Shown in pieces: positions 7,466-14,006 of a stretch of 14,006 bases of DNA. Below the pieces are notes generated by a model that ran no database searches, had not been told where the DNA came from, and saw only the letters and a program-made list of their open reading frames with translations. Origin of the DNA: Ichthyophonus hoferi (Eukaryota; Opisthokonta; Ichthyosporea; Ichthyophonida; Ichthyophonidae); assembly GCA_002751075.1 (NCBI GenBank), contig NAOQ01000189.1:10133-24138 (forward strand), given 5' to 3'. Position 1 is the stretch's first letter; every line of letters begins with the position of its first letter. A program made the translations under genes and the position numbers.

Positions 7466-7606
7466 TTATTTATACTTATACCTTGTTATTTTAAGTGCCA
7501 CCATATTATATTCTTCAAGGAGATCACATATTATCACAATGTATTCACAAGCAGAATATATCAATAAAGCAATAATTAAGCCGAATATAACAAGTAATAA
7601 TTTCAT
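7466..7606 (-). CDS. 46-residue ORF with signal-peptide-like start
   Basis: The ATG at 7606 stands in good context (AGGAAAATGA) and the frame runs 46 codons to TAA at 7468-7466. Residues 1-20 are an almost ideal signal peptide: MKLLLVIFGLIIALLIYSAC, with basic K2, a long hydrophobic core and small residues near position 19. The rest (EYIVIICDLLEEYNMVAL...) is short. Donor-like sites inside it (ATT|GTGATA, ATG|GTGGCA, AACAAG|GTATAA) allow it to be the first exon of a longer gene. The cysteine-rich exon at 7237 begins in phase 0, and two of these weaker donors are phase 0. A TATA-like TATAAT near 7665 would give a short leader. An AATAAA overlaps the stop codon. Alternatively it is a free-standing membrane microprotein or chance. 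Confidence 0.35.
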   Translation of the reverse strand: MKLLLVIFGLIIALLIYSACEYIVIICDLLEEYNMVALKITRYKYK

Positions 7607-8127
7607 TTTCCTGTCTTTGTGCGTTGTGGTTTCTTCGTAGTTTTGTTCCCGGTGTAAGTATTATATTATGACTTGCAATAAAAACCGTATAATTAGCAGT
7701 TACAGTTCAGAGACCAGAGACTTGCATATTGAAATAAACCAAGGTTTCATCATTTGTTAATGGCGACATTTTTTGATATATCGAATGACAGGTTTGTCTG
7801 CCAAATTGTAGTTAACATTAGGGAATTTTAACCTCTTAGCAATTTTAAATTATGATTTTATAGAAAGTATGAATGCAAATGGTTGCAAATATGAATAATC
7901 AATTTGGTGTGTAGTGAATAATAGTTCTAACTATTTACTATTACTACTAATATAAATGGCCTGTGAAGTACCATATATTAAAACAAGGGAGACGCATTTA
8001 AATGTTGAGCTCCATGCTTTCAATATAGGATCTAATCCATATAGGTTTTATAACCAGCGCAACTATTCTATTATACTGACCTGTCCACAATTTGTTAAAA
8101 TATAAAACAATATTACGATTATAATAA
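7607..8127. other. intergenic spacer
   Basis: This lies between the 46-residue ORF and the end of the 185-residue protein gene. Apart from a TATA-like element near 7661-7669 (minus strand) I see no gene, repeat or RNA here. Confidence 0.5.
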
Positions 8128-10709
8128 TTAATCTTTCATCCTTGATCGTTTGTTCCGAGTCTTAAGTGCCTGGGCGGCGCAATGGGAGTCAGCCACAATA
8201 TTTTCTATAATGGCACGTACGGTTGCAAGTTTTATTCGCTGTTGAAAAGAGATGTTAGAGGACAGGTAATATATATGGGAAAGGGAGAGTATAGTGTATA
8301 GAAGAAATATAAGGATGGTTATAGTGGAAGTAGGAAGTGTGTAGAAACAGAGAATATGCTGTACAACACACCAAAAGCTAGAATAAACAAATATAATAGT
8401 GTAAGAGTCAATAATATAACAGCATAATAGTATAATAATATATTAGCATAACACGAAACCAGTATAACACTAACAAAAACACCATATCCCACCTTTTCTT
8501 TCTCTTTCTCAGTAAGCTCTATCTGGAAGGTTGTCTCATACCTATATGTTAACAGTCAATAATAAATATTAGTTCAAGACCCAATTGCTAAAGTTATATA
8601 GTATAACATACTTTTAAATAAAATGTTTAGCAGTAGTATTGATTTAAGCGCTGTCACAATATCCTGTTCAGACTATAGAAATATATATTGAGTATTTCGA
8701 TGTTTACAAAGGGAAAAAGTGTACATAACATCCAATTTTAATTTAAAAAATGATTAAATATTAAATAAATTTTACGGCATATATGTATATAGTATGCCTA
8801 CATATATATCAACATTGCAAATAATAGGAAAAAAACAAAACATGTTCTTGTTCTTGTGATATATAAATATATTGATGATAGGTAATATGATAGTATGTGG
8901 CTCCCTGACCCAAGCCTGAAGTGATAAACCCTCCATTTATTGCATTGCACTTTAAAGTCATTACTATTTAGTATATAGTAGTTAAAAATAACACATTTCA
9001 CTAGTTTTCAATAATGATAGCAATAATAATCATAATAATAATAAACATATAAGCATATAAAACATTGGGTTAAATATTCGATTTAAACATTAAACCATTT
9101 AAAGGCTACTAGTCTACTATAGGGACGCCTGAATGTGACCCACTGAGAGACCAATTGGTCCATAGTTGTAAGGAAATCAACTACTAATGGGGTTTGAACG
9201 TAGGGTCCATTAACTAGTTTAGTGACATCATTCATTAACTGCAGGAGGGAACCAATAAGATGAAGGACAATTAAAATAGGAAAAGAGAGAAAGAGTAATG
9301 GGGGAAGGGGTTTAATGTGATGGGTTGAATATATATATTAAATATCATTAGCTAAAAGCAGCAGGTAACATCCTAATGAATTAATCTGTACGGTGCATTA
9401 TGAATGTAATTGAATCAGCGTATAGTATATAGACGGTATATATATATGTATATATATCACTTCCTTCTATCTAAGCGCTATGAACGGTGTACCTACCATA
9501 TTGTATGCATCGTGCGCCTGATTCCTATTGGGCCGTGTCATAATCCGTTGCAATCGGGCTAATCGTCTCTGACAGGGTTTTAGTATCCTCACTGCATTAT
9601 ATTCATCCTGTAGGCGATAACAGCATGAGTGTGTATGTGTACATGTATATGTAAATGTGTATGTATGATGTATGTATGTATATATGTGTATGTGTGCGTG
9701 TGTGCGTACAGGTATGTACAAACTATCTAGTGGGTGGTACTAAGTGAGGAGACATTTATTTTCTCAATAAATAAAAAAAATATAGTATGATTGGATACTA
9801 GGTAATTAAAAACGTTGTAATCTCACACAAGTTCATGAAGTATAATATGAGGAAGGTGCCACGTTAACAGACAAGCATTACAACATGTAAAAGTAAAAAA
9901 TAAAATAAAGCATAAGTATACTATGCATGCACAGAATCCAACGAAAAATAATAGAGAAATATAGGGACATAAGTATAAGTGATATAATAAATCAATAATA
10001 AAAAGATAAAAGGTGGAGAATATAACTATTTTAGTGGCTATCTCTGTGTCAATCATGCCCTCGTATGTATAATACTCTCTTAGAAGTATTTGTACGTCAG
10101 ATTGCCGACTGATAGGCTGTAGGTGTATGTAGGCAATAAATGAATATATATAGATGAACGTATGGATATGCTAAAGCATACAATGTAAGAGTTTATCTGT
10201 GATATAAAAATGTCATACTTAAAAAATATTTAACTTAGACAAGACTACCAAAGGAACAACCCGCGTAATTATAGAACAAAAAAGTATATAGTGATCATTT
10301 ACGTTTAAATATTTAAATCGCCAATCCATTCTAACTAATAAATATAATACAGTATTTAAAAAGAATATATATACATGTACACGTAATAAAAAAGAATAAA
10401 TAAATTTACATTAAATTGAATAGTATAGTACTTATAGAACATGGACAGAGAGGTGTGCAAGCGTAGAAAAGCAAAGCACTAACCATAGATATGAATTCCT
10501 ATATATAACTGACCTACCTGCTTTTCCAACCATTGTACTTGCATTTTACATTTTTCCCATGTTCGTTTAAGGGTAGTAGGTAAAGGTTTCTTTAGTTTTC
10601 TGTCCATGCTATCTTCATCAGAACTACAATCTTGGATTTTCTCCAGACTCTCTTCTTCTTCCTCATCAGAAGTTTCATCGGCTGTAGTATATAAGTGTGC
10701 GCGTTGCAT
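8128..10709 (-). CDS. five-exon gene for a 185-residue acidic/coiled protein, possibly CINP-like
   Basis: Exons are 10709-10518, 9607-9497, 9238-9144, 8541-8493 and 8238-8128. Donors are GTAGGT, GTAGGT, GTGGGT and GTGGGA; the clearest acceptors are CCTACAG, TCCTGCAG and TTTCAACAG. Phases are 0, 0, 2, 0 and the lengths sum to exactly 186 codons. An in-frame TGA precedes the ATG. Residues 12-36 are acidic (DETSDEEEEESLEKIQD...). A basic, tryptophan-bearing helix follows (TLKRTWEKCKMQVQWLEKQ), then a helix with CQRRLARLQRIM, then DFLTTMDQLVSQYE and an EKEKEK coil, ending basic (KTRNKRSRMKD). The F-x10-Y spacing before a charged coil recalls the C-terminal part of CDK2-interacting protein (CINP, about 212 residues), a genome-maintenance factor. 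That match is weak. The exon structure is much surer than the name. Confidence 0.75.
9628..9719. repeat. GT/TATG simple repeat 17 bp from a 3' splice site
   Basis: A GT- and TATG-rich run lies in intron 1 of the five-exon gene. Bases 9669-9710 alternate purine and pyrimidine without a break (42 nt), a Z-DNA-prone pattern. On the transcript it is CA-rich and ends close to the exon 2 acceptor. Confidence 0.8.
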
Positions 10710-11043
10710 ATGTGCTCACGTATTATTTATACATGCCGTTTTACAGTTTATTGCAACCCTCATTATAATTCTTTGGAACAGTGTCAGATGGATGTAACTT
10801 CCCAAGTTTAAAAATCGGTGCGTTTAGTCGATAGTAATTATGCATGGCAGTGCACAAGGGTATAAGATGTAGTTTAATCCTTAAATACATTACAGTGTTA
10901 TGTGTAGATGTCTATATATTATTGTTTCACACACACGCCTTTACTGTATAAACTTTACACACCCTGTATATCTTCCCAGAGAGGTAGGCTACTAGTATCC
11001 AAGTCCAATCCAGTAAAAACAGATGAAAGTAAACGCAACACTC

Positions 11044-11057
11044 TGTGGTATACCACA
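11044..11057. promoter_or_regulatory. 14-bp perfect palindrome made of two inverted RUNX-type sites
   Basis: TGTGGTATACCACA is a perfect palindrome. Each half carries TGTGGT/ACCACA, the core bound by RUNX proteins in animals, with 2 bp between them. It lies 335 bp upstream of the ATG of the five-exon gene. Binding is inferred. Confidence 0.35.
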
Positions 11058-11251
11058 TACTGTTTTGTACTATGATCCATTTCCATATCCATATTGCCGG
11101 ACTATACTTTATATTATAGCTCCTTCCAGTTACTTCTTGTACGTCTTGCCTTTGTTATTTCTGCTTATACGTTATTTATTATTTCCTATTATCATCCTTT
11201 GCCTATTGGTGAGCCACCATGTTTCCAATTAAAATATTTTTGAGCTCACTG

Positions 11252-11405
11252 TTTACGATTATGTACGATTAATGGGTGATTATTGTACGATTAATGTGGG
11301 CACAACGCACAATTCTTGTATGATTACTGTACGATTAATGTGTACATGACTTTACGATTAATTTTTGATTATTGTACGAATCATTTGTAATTACTTTGTG
11401 GTAAA
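11252..11405. repeat. degenerate 11-bp tandem array, consensus GTACGATTAAT
   Basis: About 13-14 units can be laid out at 11-bp steps. Exact TACGATTA octamers start at 11254, 11264, 11286, 11330 and 11353, with variants at 11319 and 11375. Spacings (10, 22, 33, 11, 23, 22) are close to multiples of 11. The pattern may continue, more degenerate, to about 11500. Confidence 0.75.
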
Positions 11406-11464
11406 TGATAAACAGGTAAGTCCTGTGTAAGTAATGCCTAAGTATGTGTAAGTAATGTGTGATT

Positions 11465-11500
11465 AGATCGTAATAATCGATCTCAAACTGATCGCGATCA
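11465..11500. repeat. two palindromes at the end of the 11-bp array
   Basis: AGATCG and CGATCT (11465-11470, 11478-11483) form 6-bp arms around seven bases. TGATCGCGATCA (11489-11500) is a perfect 12-bp palindrome. Both share the GATCG core. Confidence 0.6.
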
Positions 11501-12238
11501 AGCTCCATATATGGGTTGATGCTAGCCCCTATGCTGTAGTTATAGTTGTTGTATTATCTCTACATAGATTTGATATGATGATCATATATATGATGGCAAA
11601 TTTCATTTATTTGCCCGTATTTACAAAATACTAAAATAATTTTAAAATTGTGTTGTTTCTGACTCCGTTAGAAAATGAAATATACATTGCCATTGCTAAT
11701 ATTAAGTTTTCATAAAATGGTTTCTTTCATTGTCCCTAATATATATGAGGGTAATACCTTATACTCTAGCCACATTTATTTTATCTTCATCTACCCCTTG
11801 GTACAGCTAATCAGATTCAGCATTAATAAATTATAAAAGGAGCCGTCCCTCAATTCTATAATATAAAGTGAAATGGTGTAAGCCCAATAATGTCAGTTTT
11901 CAGGCTAACGAATAATGGGAACTCATAGAAGTAGTTGTAGTTAACAGTAAAAATATTTAGGTTTTAACATATGTAGCCAAGTCAGAATCAGTCATTAGTT
12001 TTCTGGCGCTAAGATAAATTAAGTTGGTCAATTAGTAATGAATTTGTGGGCCAAATTAGAAGATATTATAGTAATTCCAAAAAATGGAGAAAGAAAGAGT
12101 CACGTGAAGGCGGAAGGTTTATCTTGCCAAATGAAAACACCTGTTCAATACCCATCACAGTTTTTGGTATTTTCCTCTTTGAAGCAATTATAAGATTTAT
12201 ATATGATTATCTCCAAGTGATATTGAGGTATTTATATA

Positions 12239-13852
12239 TTATAGTAGTATATTCTGAAACCACATTGATTGCCATGAGTCTGAATTTGAATCTCCTAAGG
12301 ATCTCTCAAGTTGCTTGGAATTTGCTTGGACTACAAGTCTGGTGAAATAGACAAATAATAAGGGTTAAAGGGTAAAGCAGAAGTGAATAAATAATGTGCG
12401 TATAAGGAGTCTGGTATCTTCTGTGCTCCTGGGCTAAAGACGTGGTAGGATAGGTGGTCTGAGGTTTTTCCTGTAACTATATGTCCAATGGTTTAATAAA
12501 GATTATGGCTTCTGTTTTATTTTTCTGCTTGTACATGCATGCAAATGTTACTGCTGATTAATATAGCATGAAGGATTTATTAATTTCATGACATGTATGT
12601 AGTTTACTTTTAGTGGTACAGGGCAGCTTAAATGTGTTAAGATTGTAAAACTTTTTAATTTTCTCTATTGTTTGTGTAGTACTATTGTAGTGACCTTCTC
12701 GGACATCCTTGGGTTAAGGCAACAATTAAAAAAATATTTGAATGTTTCAATTTTAATCAAAATTAAAGGATTCTAAAACTGTACAAATTAATAGTAATAT
12801 TAAGTGTATAATATTGACTTCCTATGGATCTTCTTACTTTAACCAATTTTATAATTGTTGTTGAATGTAACTATGAAAACGCCCAACTACAAATAGATCA
12901 ATATTGCAAATTATCAATAAGCACACAACATAAATGAGGTAATAACATTTCCAACAGCATGCATGTGTTCCACTGTCTGTGGAATGTTAAAATGTGTTAA
13001 TTTAGATAGATATAGATAAGTTTATTAGTGTTATTATAATTATTATCATTTTTTCTTACTGTTGCCTACTAAAAAGCGATTATGGGGCAATATGCAATCT
13101 TCGTCACCCAACCCTCTTAAACTGGTTTTCAAAACGTATTGGAGTGTTGATCACTGACCTAAATTATTAAATTACTACTATAGGCAATGAGAAAACAGGT
13201 ATTTTTTCTTTTTCTCTCATACATACCACAGCCCTCTGCTATTTCCTAATTTACAACTAATGCTATGCGTATAACCTAATTCAAAAACTAACTATTTTGT
13301 CTCTTTAATATAGGAATATTAGTAACTATAACTTAAACTAGTATAGATGCATGTGCGCATGTACATGGCTGTGTATGCATATGTTTTTGTCTTCGCTTAA
13401 CAATGTCAATGGCATTAACCATTTGTTGTGAATTTTACAATTTTTATCATACACTCATTCTTTACTCGTTTGAATCATACTTCAAATAAATACATATAAC
13501 TGTTGTACAGGGTGTATGTGTGTCGGCATTTATAAATGCTAAGTAATAAGCGTAGAAATTAATTATTACTTTGTTTATAATTGTATTCTCACTCCAACTG
13601 TCATAGTCATAAATTATAATAGTATATACGTATACATAAATGGTCATGACTAGGAACTTATAAGGAACCATAGATTTTAGTTTGGCCAAGAAGCTTTTTC
13701 TGAGACATCGAAAATTATCCCCAAGTGCGGTTTGAAACATCATTCATGACCATGTCACCAGTTAAATCCTTAGACCATTTTTCTATACAAGATCCCTTTT
13801 GGGTGGTCTTGTTTATGTCCTTCTTTGATTCTGAATATGGTACTTGGTCCAT
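12239..13852 (-). CDS. candidate three-exon gene of unknown function (79 residues or more)
   Basis: I do not recognise this product. Exon A is 13852-13759 from an ATG in good context (AGAATATGG), ending ACTG|GTGACA in phase 1. Exon B is 13153-13108, entered at TTTAGGTCAG|TG and ending GTTGG|GTGACG in phase 2. Exon C is 12338-12239, entered after a long pyrimidine tract at TTTCACCAG|A and ending in TAA. The join gives exactly 80 codons. The product is hydrophilic: MDQVPYSESKKDINKTTQK, then CIEKWSKDLTVINTPIRFEN, then LVVQANSKQLERSLGD and SDSWQSMWFQ. Exon A has a purine-rich first codon position, as coding DNA does. Its frame is open further upstream (GKN before the M), and a segment at the right edge (14006-13959, ending CTG|GTAATT) could be a preceding exon. 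Introns are 605 and 769 bp. The opposite strand is also open in places, which lowers confidence. Confidence 0.35.
13345..13370. repeat. short alternating purine-pyrimidine tract
   Basis: The stretch around ATGCATGTGCGCATGTACATG alternates purine and pyrimidine for about 21 bases and is partly self-complementary, so it is Z-DNA- or cruciform-prone. It lies between exon A and exon B of the minus-strand candidate gene. Confidence 0.5.
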
Positions 13853-13958
13853 ATTCTTACCTCTAAATAAAGGCAGAAGTAGGATATGATCAAGAAAATG
13901 TTTTTATTGTAAATATTATTCTTATCTATATAAATAAAAAGAAAGAATATATAATTAC

Positions 13959-14006
13959 CAGAAAAACAGAACTTATAATTCTTTTTGAGTTTCCAAGATA
14001 GCCTGA
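13959..14006 (-). other. possible partial exon at the right edge
   Basis: The minus-strand segment ends at a donor-like TTTTTCTG|GTAATT. The frame that joins in phase 1 to the sequence before exon A of the neighbouring candidate reads SWKLKKNYKFCFS then G. The intron would be about 98 bp. With only 48 bases visible this is tentative. Confidence 0.2.

Larger units (their letters stand above)
10710..12238. other. upstream region of the five-exon gene, no supported gene
   Basis: A minus-strand TATAAATA at 10731-10724 is too close to the ATG to be its TATA box. A 14-bp palindrome (11044-11057) and an 11-bp repeat array (11252-11405) with further palindromes follow. A 69-codon hydrophobic plus-strand frame (11023-11232) in a pyrimidine-rich stretch looks like chance. 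A minus-strand AATAAA (11780-11775) could serve the gene to the right. Confidence 0.5.

Noticed and set aside
7425-7640. Plus-strand open frame of 71 codons
   Set aside because: Antisense to the signal-peptide-like ORF, with no promoter or splice support.
8798-9001. Minus-strand frame of 67 codons in intron 3 of the five-exon gene
   Set aside because: Composition is that of random AT-rich DNA and no donor follows; the phase 2 join from 9144 to 8541 needs no extra exon.
9823-10056. Minus-strand frame of 77 codons in intron 1 of the five-exon gene
   Set aside because: Hydrophobic low-complexity translation without splice sites; exon 1 joins exon 2 in phase 0 without it.
10606-10797. Plus-strand serine-rich open frame
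   Set aside because: It is the complement of the acidic GAA/GAT codons in exon 1 of the five-exon gene.
11023-11232. Plus-strand 69-residue hydrophobic ORF
   Set aside because: A pyrimidine-rich stretch gives leucine- and isoleucine-rich frames by composition alone; no splice or poly(A) support.
12046-12345. Plus-strand open frame of 99 codons followed by AATAAA near 12494
   Set aside because: It lacks an ATG start and overlaps a minus-strand exon with a much better acceptor. The AATAAA alone is weak evidence in AT-rich DNA.
13462-13743. Minus-strand frame beginning MMFQTALGDNF
   Set aside because: It overlaps the end of exon A in another frame and soon runs into low-complexity sequence. 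The frame starting at 13852 has better codon bias and junctions.

Overview
The window is AT-rich DNA (roughly two-thirds A+T by eye) with GT-AG introns, CCAAT/TATA-type promoters and microsatellites, so it is nuclear DNA of a eukaryote. The one gene I recognise with confidence, the splicing factor ESS2/DGCR14, has an animal-like sequence and 0.2-1.1 kb introns, so an invertebrate animal is the best guess. I see no rRNA, tRNA, CRISPR array, retrovirus-like element or Polinton.

All the better gene models read on the minus strand, so the genes run from high to low coordinates. From right to left: (1) a small unknown gene, exons at 13852-13759, 13153-13108 and 12338-12239; (2) a phase-consistent five-exon gene encoding an acidic/coiled 185-residue protein, 10709-8128, distantly suggestive of CDK2-interacting protein (CINP); (3) a 46-residue ORF with a signal-peptide-like start, 7606-7466; (4) a two-exon gene for a 62-residue cysteine-rich protein, 7237-6589; (5) a compact, 5'-incomplete spliced candidate, 6338-5694; (6) a 78-residue, probably mitochondrial protein, 5292-5056, behind three CCAAT boxes and a TATA box; (7) a 42-residue ORF, 4176-4048; (8) the first two coding exons of ess2, 1712-204, continuing off the left edge. 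One plus-strand ORF (2730-3041) is a weaker candidate.

The rest is introns, promoters and unassigned spacer. It holds an exact 48-bp tandem duplication in ess2 intron 1, a 51-bp duplication at 4724-4825, a degenerate 11-bp array at 11252-11405, a long GT/TATG run beside a 3' splice site, and several perfect palindromes that resemble bZIP or RUNX sites.

No shared pathway links the genes. Nuclear splicing (ESS2), a possible cell-cycle factor and a possible mitochondrial protein are plain housekeeping functions. The most original item is the cysteine-rich protein next to a signal-peptide-like ORF. Apart from ess2, every product name is an inference from reading the sequence without database searches.
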